Assembly (NCBI RefSeq): GCF_001613305.1
Contig: NZ_BDCC01000060.1
Location: 1 to 64,000, forward strand
Direction: 5' to 3'
DNA length: 64,000 bases
From: Nocardia vaccinii NBRC 15922
GTDB lineage: Bacteria; Actinomycetota; Actinomycetes; Mycobacteriales; Mycobacteriaceae
The notes under the pieces are model-generated. The model was given only the letters and a program-made list of their open reading frames with translations, did not search any database and was not told where the DNA came from. This document shows positions 1 to 8,101 of the stretch, in pieces. Position 1 is the stretch's first letter, and each line of letters opens with the position of its first letter. Made by a program: the position numbers and the translations under genes.

Positions 1-84
1 TTTCCGACAGAATATTCGCTGGTGGCACGCTACGCGTATTGGTTATCGTCGGCGGCGGCAGTTCGAACGACTCGAGGTGGCGGT

Positions 85-564
85 GTGATCGAGGTGCAGA
101 TGATCGGTCCGGACGACTGGGAGATCTGGCGTCGGCTCCGGCGAGAGGCACTCACGGAAGCTCCGGCGGCGTTCGGATCGACAATCGCCGAATGGAGCGG
201 CTCCCGCGACACCGAAACACGATGGCGCGCACGGCTCACCGACGTTCCGTTCAATGCGGTCGTCCGGTGGCGTGACGTGCCCGCGGGCATGGTCGGCGGG
301 TACGTCGACGACACCGGTGCCGTGGAGTTGATATCGCTGTGGGTCGCACCGTTTGCCCGGGGGCGAGGTCTCGGCGACGCGGCAGTGAGCGCAGTTGTGG
401 ACTGGGCGGGCGGCCGTGACATCGGTCTGTCGGTCAAGGCTGACAACCGGGCCGCGATCCAGCTGTATCAACGTCACGGATTCGCCGACACGGGCGGTTC
501 GCCCGACGATGCCAGTGAGCGACGCATGCTCAGGGCGATAGGAATGGACCGCACATCTGCGTAG
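85..564 (+). CDS. GNAT family N-acetyltransferase
   Basis: A 159-residue protein of the GNAT fold, which transfers an acetyl group from acetyl-CoA to an amine. The acetyl-CoA pyrophosphate loop RGRGLG is at residues 92-97, just after the typical strand ELISLWV, and the C-terminal NRAAIQLYQRHGF (121-133) is the usual GNAT motif B. The reading frame is open back to position 22, but GTG at 85 is preferred because it follows a GAGGTGG ribosome binding site and puts the fold at the N terminus. The substrate cannot be told. It stands alone on the + strand and converges on the next gene. Confidence 0.85.
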   Translation: MIEVQMIGPDDWEIWRRLRREALTEAPAAFGSTIAEWSGSRDTETRWRARLTDVPFNAVVRWRDVPAGMVGGYVDDTGAVELISLWVAPFARGRGLGDAAVSAVVDWAGGRDIGLSVKADNRAAIQLYQRHGFADTGGSPDDASERRMLRAIGMDRTSA

Positions 565-676
565 GGCGAACATCCGCCCATGCCGATGACACGGCGTTTG
601 TCAGTTTGCCCGAGGAGAAGTCGACTCACCGCACCAACCAGCACGGTCGGTGAGCCGTACGTCCCCCGCACGGCGA

Positions 677-1414
677 TCACCACCTCATCGCACCGAACCG
701 GGACAACAGCGCGGGCACCTTCGACGCGGCCATCAACGCGCGGAACTGCCAGCTGTCATCACGCGGCAGCACACCGCCACGCTGAGTCGCGTCCAGGAAG
801 TCGTAGAGGGTCTCCCCTTCCTCCATCAGCCCGTCGGCGTTGAAATGATACCGATCCACCGCCGGGCACTGGATGAAACGCCCGTTGCCGTAGATCACCG
901 GAGCAGTGTCGTCGTACGGGTACAGCCGCAGCGGACCGGTCCAATGACCACTGCCGATATAGCGAATCACGGTGCGCACCAAGCCATCCGGCGTCACATC
1001 CAGATACGCCTGCCCGGGCAGCGGATCGTATCGCCAGTCCGGGATGGCGTCGAAGAACGCGAAGTTGTACTTCACGAACTCGTCGATCCCCACGATCGTG
1101 CGGCCGAACGTGGTCACGTCGGTGTACCGCACGTCGGGGGCGTACAGCTCGTCGTTCAGGCTCATATCCCGGACCAGGAAACTCCACCAGTACTTCTTGG
1201 CCCACTCCATCACCCAGCTCAGATCCACCCCGAGCTTGCCGTAGAACTCCAGCTTGCGCTGGAAATCGTCGAACCACGCCAGCGTGCTCGCCTGCAATTC
1301 CGCCTCCGGTATCGCCCGAATCGGCACCGCGCGATTGGCATTCAGGAACTCCGGGACCGGTTCGGACAACCGCGGCTGCCGCAGGGCCTGCTGAAACTGT
1401 TCCTCGTCGAACAT
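677..1414 (-). CDS. SnoaL/NTF2-like protein
   Basis: A 245-residue soluble protein. The middle part (about residues 75-215) has the alternation of aromatic helices and strands typical of the NTF2/SnoaL fold: WWSFLVRDMSLNDELYAPDV, then FGRTIVGIDEFVKYNFAFFDAIPDW. Such proteins act as small-molecule isomerases, cyclases or hydrolases, and the substrate is not predictable. The ATG at 1414 is chosen because an AAAGG motif lies just upstream; the frame continues to 1486, but that would run through the operator palindrome. It is transcribed divergently from a TetR gene whose 5' region carries a perfect palindrome, so it is the probable regulatory target. Confidence 0.75.
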   Translation of the reverse strand: MFDEEQFQQALRQPRLSEPVPEFLNANRAVPIRAIPEAELQASTLAWFDDFQRKLEFYGKLGVDLSWVMEWAKKYWWSFLVRDMSLNDELYAPDVRYTDVTTFGRTIVGIDEFVKYNFAFFDAIPDWRYDPLPGQAYLDVTPDGLVRTVIRYIGSGHWTGPLRLYPYDDTAPVIYGNGRFIQCPAVDRYHFNADGLMEEGETLYDFLDATQRGGVLPRDDSWQFRALMAASKVPALLSRFGAMRW

Positions 1415-1466
1415 GACGCACCTTTCACACGACCGACGCGGCCACCACGATGTGAGGGTTCCGCAA

Positions 1467-1488
1467 AGATGAATCATATGATTCATCT
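1467..1488. promoter_or_regulatory. Perfect 22-bp palindrome, probable TetR operator
   Basis: The half-site AGATGAATCAT is followed directly by its exact reverse complement, giving a 22-bp palindrome without a spacer. It lies between the SnoaL-like gene (start 1414, - strand) and the TetR gene (start 1541, + strand). Size, symmetry and position fit a TetR dimer operator controlling both directions. The regulatory role is inferred. Confidence 0.75.
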
Positions 1489-1540
1489 AGAATCGGGTGA
1501 TGTCAATGTGCATGATGAACCCGGGTGCGAGGATGGGTTC

Positions 1541-2167
1541 GTGACCAACGCACCCAAACTGTGGCGAGGCCAGACCCTCCAGGACCGATCCGGCGAGCGA
1601 CGCGGGCAACTCCTCGACTGCGCTTTCGACCTGCTCGGCACCGCGGGCGCGGGTGCGGTCACCATGCGGGCGGTCATCCGGCAGGCGAATCTGAGTCCGC
1701 GGTACTTCTACGAAAGCTTCGACAACCGCGAAACGCTCCTGGGCGCGGTGTACGACCGCACCGAAGCCGCTCTGTTCGAACGGCTTTCAGCCATCACACC
1801 GGGAACCGACCCGTACGCTGCCATCCGGACGGCGCTGCAGACCTGCGCCGACTTCTTCGAGGAAGACCCGCGACGCGCACGCGTCCTGCTACGAGAGCCC
1901 CTGGCCGACGACCACCTGCGCCGCCACATCACCCAGCGCACCCCGGCAGTGTTCCGCGGACTGGCCCCCTTGCTCGGCCCTGCCGCGGAAACCCTGTTCA
2001 GCAGCAGCGACGACACGCTCGCCACCATCGGCACCGCCCTCGCCGGTGCACTGACCGCCGTATACCTCGAGTGGACCGACGGTCACCTGACGATCGAACG
2101 CGAACCTCTCGTGGACAATGCGACCACTATCGTCGCCGCACTGCTCGGCATCACTGTCGCACCCTGA
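1541..2167 (+). CDS. TetR family transcriptional regulator
   Basis: A 208-residue TetR-type repressor. The N-terminal helix-turn-helix (about residues 30-65) contains the family pattern AGAGAVTMRAVIRQANLSPRYFYESF, with the YFYESF recognition-helix end seen in many actinobacterial TetRs. The remaining helices form the ligand and dimer domain. The frame stays open far upstream without TetR similarity, so the GTG at 1541 preceded by GAGGAT is taken as start; in-frame ATG codons at 1469 and 1478 lie inside the palindrome and are less likely. It probably represses itself and the divergent SnoaL-like gene through that palindrome. Confidence 0.85.
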   Translation: MTNAPKLWRGQTLQDRSGERRGQLLDCAFDLLGTAGAGAVTMRAVIRQANLSPRYFYESFDNRETLLGAVYDRTEAALFERLSAITPGTDPYAAIRTALQTCADFFEEDPRRARVLLREPLADDHLRRHITQRTPAVFRGLAPLLGPAAETLFSSSDDTLATIGTALAGALTAVYLEWTDGHLTIEREPLVDNATTIVAALLGITVAP

Positions 2168-2434
2168 ATGCCACTGGGCGACCGCAGGTTCGAACACCGG
2201 CCATCATCGGCACCTCACCCGCCACGGCGGTATCCCGCAAGCGCGCAGCATCATTCGACGCCGATTCCGACGTACCGCCCGGCATCCGCGCCGTTTCGCC
2301 GAGGATTCGCCGGTTCGGAAGGCCTCGGGCCGCCGGAGACGAAAGTTCTTCGCCGGTAACGGATTCGGTGCGGCACGCCACCGCGCCATTCGACCGGGCA
2401 ACTGCTGGAATCGTTCCGCCGTGCGGCGCGGCGT

Positions 2435-3172
2435 TCAGTCGGGCACGCGAGCGATGCCGGGCTGCTCGGAGCCGTGTGGGATGTCGAAAGTGTCCTCGCC
2501 CGTGCGCAGCAGCCGCAGCACCACGCTCGCCACGTAATCCGGATGGTGCGGCACCATGCCGGGCCGCGGCGAGACGCCGAGCTGGAACATGCCGTCGCCG
2601 AACTCGGTCGCGGTAATCGAGGGCAGCAGTAGCGACACCGCTACCCCGTCCGCGGCCAACTCGTCGCGCAACACCGCGCTGAGCATGTTCACCGCCGATT
2701 TCGTCGCCGCGTACGCGCCGTAGCCGGTCGCCACCCGGCGGGTGGTCCCGGAACTGATATTCACGATCCGGCCGAACCGCTGCTCCCGCATGGCGGGCAG
2801 TACGGCCTGGGTGACACCGACGAGAGCGGCGATGTTCAGCTCGAGAATCCTCCGGTACTCGACTAGATCGACATCGGCGACCGGGCCCGTCATGGCGGCC
2901 CCGGCGTTGTTCACCAAGCCGTCGATGCGGCCGTGCCGCTCCAGCGTGGCCGCGACCAGGTCACGCACCTGCCCCGCGTCGGTCACGTCGGTGGGTACGG
3001 CCAACGCGCCGCCGAGTTCCGCGCTCAACCCGGCCAGCCGATCGGCCCGGCGCGCGGCCAGGACCGGCCGCGACCCGGCGGCACGCAACGCCCGCGCGGT
3101 CGCCGCGCCGATCCCCGACGACGCCCCGGTGACGATCACCGTTCTACCGGTCAGGTCGATGAGATCACCCAT
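2435..3172 (-). CDS. Short-chain dehydrogenase/reductase
   Basis: A 245-residue classical SDR that oxidises or reduces an alcohol/ketone with NAD(P). The cofactor motif TGASSGIG is at residues 15-22, NNAG follows in the middle, and the catalytic YxxxK is present as YAATK near residue 150, preceded by the active-site serine in VNISSGT. The ATG at 3172 puts the Rossmann fold at the N terminus; the longer open frame upstream has no SDR similarity. It is divergent from a small ABM-domain gene 100 bp away. The substrate is unknown. Confidence 0.88.
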   Translation of the reverse strand: MGDLIDLTGRTVIVTGASSGIGAATARALRAAGSRPVLAARRADRLAGLSAELGGALAVPTDVTDAGQVRDLVAATLERHGRIDGLVNNAGAAMTGPVADVDLVEYRRILELNIAALVGVTQAVLPAMREQRFGRIVNISSGTTRRVATGYGAYAATKSAVNMLSAVLRDELAADGVAVSLLLPSITATEFGDGMFQLGVSPRPGMVPHHPDYVASVVLRLLRTGEDTFDIPHGSEQPGIARVPD

Positions 3173-3272
3173 GCGCCAAGGTATATCAGACGGTCGACGG
3201 CTCACCGATCCCTTCGCAGCCGGGCCTCTCGGACCTGAACCGGGCTGCCGTACCAGCTGGTACCCTCGGTTC

Positions 3273-3578
3273 GTGCCTGTGATCGTTGCCACCATTACTC
3301 CGAAGCCCGACAAATTCGACGAGGTCGCGGAGGTGCTCACCCGCCTCATCCCGGAAGTCCACGACGAGGACGGGTGTGAGCTGTATGCCCTGCACAGGGG
3401 CAAGGACCGTTTCGTCTTCGTCGAGAAGTGGCGGGATATGGCCGCCCTGGGCGTTCACGGCGGCGCGCCGAGCATCAAAGCCATGAACGAGGGCCTCAAA
3501 GACCTGGTTGCCGGCCCGCTGGACGTTCAGGTCCTCGAGGCCGTCCCCGCGGGCGATGCGGCGAAGGGCGCCCTCTAG
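3273..3578 (+). CDS. ABM-domain (putative quinol monooxygenase) protein
   Basis: A 101-residue protein starting at GTG 3273 with VPVIVATITPKPDKFDEVAE and the conserved ELYALHRGKDRFVFVEKWRD segment. This is the antibiotic biosynthesis monooxygenase (ABM) dimeric alpha/beta-barrel fold, as in quinol monooxygenase YgiN and some heme-degrading enzymes. Many members have no known substrate. The family's usual length (about 95-105 aa) is met. The gene is divergent from the SDR and ends 17 bp before the convergent DinB-like gene. Confidence 0.82.
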   Translation: MPVIVATITPKPDKFDEVAEVLTRLIPEVHDEDGCELYALHRGKDRFVFVEKWRDMAALGVHGGAPSIKAMNEGLKDLVAGPLDVQVLEAVPAGDAAKGAL

Positions 3579-3595
3579 CCGCTGCAGCGTCGGTA

Positions 3596-4192
3596 TCAGT
3601 TCGTGGGCAGGGCTCTGCGACCGGTGACGGTGAGCAGGATGTCCTTGGCGGACAGGGTGACCGGCGCGCCCGACCCCAGGACCAAGTCGGCGTCGGTGGC
3701 CCGCAGTTGCCGTCCGGCCGGGTCGAATCCGAAGTAGGAGAAGGATTTCGGGGTCGAACTGCGCAGCACCATGGCGATGCGTTCCGGGGGTGCGGGCGGG
3801 AGGCCGAGAGACTCGGTGATGTCGAGGCCGTGGATGACGTCGTGGCTCAGCGCGCCCGCGGCTCCGCCGCCCGGCGGACGCCACGGGTGCCGCGCGTTGT
3901 CGCGCAGCGCGGCGAGCAATTCCGGGTCCGAGAGTCGTGCGGTGTCGTGGTGCGCGGCCTTGTCCGCATAGCGATCGAAGGAGAAGCGGGCCGCGATCAA
4001 CCCGATCAGGAACGCGGGCGGCTTGGTCCGATAGGGCATGGTCATATGGGCGACCACCTCGCGGATTCGCCACCCGTCGCACAGTGAGGACGCCGCCCAC
4101 TGGGCCGGGGTCAATTCGGCCAGCAGATCGGCGAGACGCTCGCGTTCGGCGATCGTGTGCGCACGCTCGGGAGTCAGGTTGTCGGTGGTCAT
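3596..4192 (-). CDS. DinB / maleylpyruvate-isomerase-like protein (TIGR03083 type)
   Basis: A 198-residue protein of the DinB-like four-helix superfamily often annotated as maleylpyruvate isomerase family. Visible marks are LADLLAELTPAQWAASSLCDGWRIREVVAHM near residues 20-50, with a metal-type histidine, and the later LSHDVIHGLDITESLGLP. Members use mycothiol as a cofactor or bind metal. The ATG at 4192 is taken as start. It lies 73 bp downstream of the ECF sigma gene on the same strand, so the two are probably co-transcribed and it may belong to the sigma factor's own operon. Confidence 0.75.
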   Translation of the reverse strand: MTTDNLTPERAHTIAERERLADLLAELTPAQWAASSLCDGWRIREVVAHMTMPYRTKPPAFLIGLIAARFSFDRYADKAAHHDTARLSDPELLAALRDNARHPWRPPGGGAAGALSHDVIHGLDITESLGLPPAPPERIAMVLRSSTPKSFSYFGFDPAGRQLRATDADLVLGSGAPVTLSAKDILLTVTGRRALPTN

Positions 4193-4265
4193 CCGGCGAT
4201 CCTTCCGGTCCGGGAAAAGGGAGTCGTCACTGTTACGACCGGGACGACCGGAAATAATCGGTGGG

Positions 4266-5219
4266 CTAGCGGATTGTCGCGGGCAACCCGAATTCGGCGA
4301 ATCTGGCCCCACTGCCGAGGAAAGTGACCACCTGCGCGACCCGGCCGTCGCGTGCGTGCACGGCCACCAGCGCGAACGGCCGCAGAACACCGTCGGCATC
4401 GGGACGGTACTGCCCCACGCCGGTCACTCCGTTCATCCGGACCGGCACCATCCGGTCCCCCGCGCAGGCATCGCTCGAGGCGAAGATCCGCACCGTGGCA
4501 TCGCGGCCGGTCATCCGCCAGGCGAACGGCGGCATACCCGATTCGGCGTCCGCGCACAGCACCGCGGCGAGCCCGGCGACGTCGTGGTTCTCGAAGGCCG
4601 TCGTGTAGCGCCGGAGCAGGTTCTCGTCGACGGGTTCGAGGCGGGGCTCGGCCGTCCGCGCGGCGGCCAGGGTGAGGCGGGCCCGCTGCAACGCGCTGTT
4701 CGCCGCCGCGGTACTGACGCCGAGCATGTCCGCGGCCTCCGCGGCGGTGAAGGCGAGCACATCACGCAGGACCAGCACGGCCCGCTGCCGCGGTGGCAGA
4801 TGCTGCAATGCCGCGATGAAGGCCAGCCGCACCGATTCGCGTCGTACCGCCAGCTCGGCGGGATCGCCGGTGCCGATCAGCCGGGAGTCGGGCATCGGAT
4901 CCAACCACCGGCCGGGCAGCACCGCATCGGGATCGAACCCGTCCGCGGACGGCCCTTCCCAGATCAGCATGCGCCGCCGCGCCGCGCGCAACATGTCCAG
5001 GCAGATGTTCGTGGCGATGGCGTGCACCCAGGTCGACAACCCGGCCCGGCTCGGATCGTAGGAATCGAATCGGGTGAAGGCGCGGAGCAACGTCTCCTGC
5101 ACGGCATCGTCGGTGTCGGCGGCGGTGCCGAGCAGGCGATAGCAGTACCCGGTCAGCGGCACCCGCAGCGCCTCGAGTGCACCGGAATCGATCTCCGCCT
5201 GCTCCGGCGATGAGCTCAC
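4266..5219 (-). CDS. ECF sigma factor with C-terminal SnoaL-like domain (SigG-like)
   Basis: A 317-residue RNA polymerase sigma-70 of the ECF class. Region 2 is at about residues 18-85 (YRLLGTAADTDDAVQETLLRAF, then WVHAIATNICLDMLR). Region 4 is at about 130-185 (LPPRQRAVLVLRDVLAFTAAEAADML, then STAAANSALQRAR). The last 120 residues are an SnoaL/NTF2-like extension (LLRRYTTAFENHDVAGLAAVL). This layout matches mycobacterial SigG and other large ECF factors controlled by their C-terminal domain instead of a classical anti-sigma factor. No anti-sigma gene is adjacent. The next gene downstream is the DinB-like protein. Confidence 0.88.
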   Translation of the reverse strand: MSSSPEQAEIDSGALEALRVPLTGYCYRLLGTAADTDDAVQETLLRAFTRFDSYDPSRAGLSTWVHAIATNICLDMLRAARRRMLIWEGPSADGFDPDAVLPGRWLDPMPDSRLIGTGDPAELAVRRESVRLAFIAALQHLPPRQRAVLVLRDVLAFTAAEAADMLGVSTAAANSALQRARLTLAAARTAEPRLEPVDENLLRRYTTAFENHDVAGLAAVLCADAESGMPPFAWRMTGRDATVRIFASSDACAGDRMVPVRMNGVTGVGQYRPDADGVLRPFALVAVHARDGRVAQVVTFLGSGARFAEFGLPATIR

Positions 5220-5334
5220 CGGCCCATGCTAGCCCGCGGCCCGATCCCGGTGCGCGCGGAATGAGCGCTGGGGTGTCGGTGTTGCTTCGTAGAGTGGCAA
5301 CACCGTATCGCCGAGCACACACAGACGGGGACTC

Positions 5335-6147
5335 ATGGCCGACCAACTGACGATCATGGCCGTACACGCCCATCCGGACGACGAAGTCATCAGCACCGGT
5401 GGGATTTTCGCGCGGTACGCCGCCGAGGATATTCGCACGGTGCTGGTGACCTGCACCAACGGCGAACAAGGGGACGCGCCCGGCGGCATCAAACCCGGCG
5501 AGCCCGGACACGACGCGAATGACGTACGGACGCAACGGCTTTCCGAGCTCCGTGAGTCCGCGGCGCTGCTGGGGATCGAGCACGTCGAACTGCTCGGATA
5601 CCGCGATTCGGGTATGGACGGCTGGGACGCGAACCACGATCCGGAATCCTTCCGCAATATTCCGATCGAGCAGTCGGCCGCACGACTCGCGGACCTGGTC
5701 CGGCGCTACCGCCCCCAGGTCGTCGTCACCTACGACGAGAACGGCAACTACGGCCACCCCGACCACATCCAGGCCAACCGCATCGCGGTCGCGGCGACGA
5801 CGGCGACCGGTATCCCGGCCAAGCTGTACTACACCGCGATTCCGCGCGAAAGCTCCCTCGAGATGTTCGAGACGCTGCGAGCCAAGGGTCTGGTCGACTT
5901 CGAGCCGCCGGAGGACTTCGGCACGCCGATGGATCGGATCACCACGGTGGTGGATGTCGCCTCGTACGCCCAACGAAAGATCAAGGCACTCGAAGCCCAC
6001 GCCAGCCAGAGCGACAGCGTTCCGTTCCTGCGCATGCCCTCGGACCTGCAGCAGATGATCTTCGGCACCGAAACCTTCGTCCGCCACATCAACCGCGTTG
6101 CCGCCGCGCCCGATCAGGAAACGGACCTCTTCGCCGGACTCCGCTGA
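5335..6147 (+). CDS. PIG-L family zinc-dependent N-deacetylase
   Basis: A 270-residue LmbE/PIG-L deacetylase. The metal-binding AHPDDE is at residues 12-17 and the second zinc site HPDH near residue 141, in ENGNYGHPDH. The family removes acetyl from N-acetylglucosamine-type substrates; in actinobacteria it includes MshB (mycothiol synthesis) and Mca (mycothiol S-conjugate amidase). Length and motifs fit MshB/Mca-like enzymes, but the sequence alone does not decide which. It starts at ATG 5335, is divergent from the sigma factor and has no obvious operon partner. Confidence 0.85.
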   Translation: MADQLTIMAVHAHPDDEVISTGGIFARYAAEDIRTVLVTCTNGEQGDAPGGIKPGEPGHDANDVRTQRLSELRESAALLGIEHVELLGYRDSGMDGWDANHDPESFRNIPIEQSAARLADLVRRYRPQVVVTYDENGNYGHPDHIQANRIAVAATTATGIPAKLYYTAIPRESSLEMFETLRAKGLVDFEPPEDFGTPMDRITTVVDVASYAQRKIKALEAHASQSDSVPFLRMPSDLQQMIFGTETFVRHINRVAAAPDQETDLFAGLR

Positions 6148-6587
6148 CCTCTGGACATGCTCACCGTGGCAGCGCGATCGGCGAATGCCGCTGTGCTGCC
6201 GCGTATCCGGGACAGTGCCCGGATCATCGTCGGAGTCGGCGTCGTGCCCAGCGGCCGTACCCACGTTCCGCCGGGCAGTCCGCTCGATCCCGATCCGATC
6301 GCCTGGATGCGCGCGCCGGCATCGGCCGGGTCGAATCCCGCGGTGCGGGACCGTAACCACGACGGCCCCGCACCGCTCGCCGAGGGATGATCGACCGAAT
6401 TACGCACGCACGGCGGAACTTCCGGACGCGGGTACGGTCGCCGACAGATTCCCCGGGCGAGAAGTTGGGATCCGACACAAGTAGGCTCGAGCGGATGCCG
6501 AATCGGTCACAGAGATGCGCCATCAATTCGTGAAAAGCGGTACCGGGGGCCGATACTCGTGGAGGTTCGACCGAACCGAGTATTTCG
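6148..6587. other. Intergenic region with no supported gene
   Basis: This 440-bp stretch lies between the PIG-L deacetylase and the first lipase. Short open frames exist on both strands, but none has a convincing ribosome binding site together with recognisable protein features. The promoter of the lipase gene is probably in the last 100 bp, which are less GC-rich. Confidence 0.5.
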
Positions 6588-7973
6588 ATGCGAGGATTCG
6601 TGGTGAAAGCGTTACTTGCAGTTGCGATTTCCGCAGCACTGGTCGGAAGTGCCGCCGTGGCCGCACAGTCGGCCCATGCCGACCCCGGTGCGCAGATCAA
6701 CCCGAGCACGCAGCCGATGCCCGGCACCGCGGGCCCCACCCCGTTGCAGCAGTGGATCGACAACACCGTTCCGGCACTGCCGCATACCGGCGACGACCAA
6801 CTGACCGCCCTGTGGCGCGGCGTGCTGTCCCCGCCCACCGGTGATCCTCTCTTCGATGCCTGGCCCGGCGACCTGGCTGCCGCGCAACCCGGCCAGATTC
6901 TCGAAGCACGCGATGTCACGGCCACCGCGGCCCCGCTCGTGGCGGTACCCATCCAGCGCGCGGTCCTGCTGAAGTTCCGGACCACCTCGGCGACCGGGAC
7001 CCCGTCCTTCGGCACGGCGACCCTGATCGTCCCGGCCGCACAGTGGAAGGGGCCGGGGGCTCGGCCCGTTCAGGTCAACGCACTGCCGATCAACTCCCTG
7101 GGCGCGCACTGCACCACGAGTTATACGATGGCGCACGGGATATTCGACAAGCCGAACACCGATCTGGCCGTATTCCTGCCGACCGTGTGGGCGGCGCTCG
7201 GACAGGGGTACGCGGTCGTACTGCCCGATCACGAAGGCCCGCGGATGGCGTACGCGGAACCGAACATCGCCGGACATGTGATGCTCGATTCCATTCGCGC
7301 CGTGCGCAACAGCACGCCGGGCGAATTCACCGACAGCCGTTTCACCGTCAACGGGTATTCGGGCGGCGCGATCGCCGCCTATGGCGCGGCCATGCTGATG
7401 AACGAATACGCACCCGATCTGAAAAACATTCTCGTCGGAGCCGCCGCGGGCGGGTTGGTCGCCGATTACCGGGATGTGGCGCACCGATTCAACGGCAATA
7501 TCGAATCCGGCATTCTCCTGTCGGTGGTGCTGGCGATGTCGCGCGAACATCCCGAGATGTTGCAGTACATGAATCATCTCGCCCAGTGGGTGTCGACCTC
7601 GCCGATCAAGGACATCTGCGGCGACGCGGACGGACCGCTCGGCGTGGCCGGATTCCCGCTCGACGTCGCCGCGAACATCGGTGACCCGCTCGACAGCCCG
7701 TACGCCGAGAAGATGTACGGGCAGTTGGATCTGAGCAACCGGAAATCGGGTGTGCCGCTGTACATCTACCACGGCGGACTCGACTGGTGGCTCCCGATCG
7801 AGGACGCCGAGAAGATGTACCGGCAGCAATGCGCAAAGGGCGTGCCCGGGGTATTCCGCGACGTCCCCGGCGAACATCTGATCGGTTTCCTCACCGGCTA
7901 CGCCGGGTTGAACGATTGGCTCGACGCACGCCTGCGCGGCGAACCCGCGCCCGATGAATGCCCGGCGCACTGA
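6588..7973 (+). CDS. Secreted lipase (LIP family alpha/beta hydrolase), copy 1
   Basis: A 461-residue exported esterase/lipase of the secretory lipase family (PF03583 type). A Sec signal peptide is visible (VVKALLAVAISAALVGSAAV, cleavage probably after AHA near residue 31). The nucleophile serine sits in GYSGGA near residue 257, an acid candidate in YHGGLDWWLP, and the histidine in PGEHLIGF near the C terminus, giving a full Ser-Asp-His triad. ATG 6588 is given as start; GTG at 6603 has a better-spaced GAGGA motif and would shorten the signal peptide by five residues. It is the first of two tandem paralogues and likely acts on extracellular lipid esters. Confidence 0.88.
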   Translation: MRGFVVKALLAVAISAALVGSAAVAAQSAHADPGAQINPSTQPMPGTAGPTPLQQWIDNTVPALPHTGDDQLTALWRGVLSPPTGDPLFDAWPGDLAAAQPGQILEARDVTATAAPLVAVPIQRAVLLKFRTTSATGTPSFGTATLIVPAAQWKGPGARPVQVNALPINSLGAHCTTSYTMAHGIFDKPNTDLAVFLPTVWAALGQGYAVVLPDHEGPRMAYAEPNIAGHVMLDSIRAVRNSTPGEFTDSRFTVNGYSGGAIAAYGAAMLMNEYAPDLKNILVGAAAGGLVADYRDVAHRFNGNIESGILLSVVLAMSREHPEMLQYMNHLAQWVSTSPIKDICGDADGPLGVAGFPLDVAANIGDPLDSPYAEKMYGQLDLSNRKSGVPLYIYHGGLDWWLPIEDAEKMYRQQCAKGVPGVFRDVPGEHLIGFLTGYAGLNDWLDARLRGEPAPDECPAH

Positions 7974-8101
7974 CGCGAATACCGCATTCGCGCGCACGGT
8001 GAAATACTCCGGCCCGCACGGGTTTCGGAGCGAACGACTACCGCCGAATACTGATGTACAAGGGCGTGCAGCGATCGGCACTCGAAAACAAGGATGCTGG
8101 T

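Noticed and set aside
650..1540. A long upstream extension of the first TetR frame.
   Set aside because: It is antisense to the SnoaL-like gene and would swallow the operator; the extension has no TetR similarity.
6157..6390. A 77-codon + strand frame before the first lipase.
   Set aside because: No ribosome binding site and no recognisable feature; not reported as a gene.
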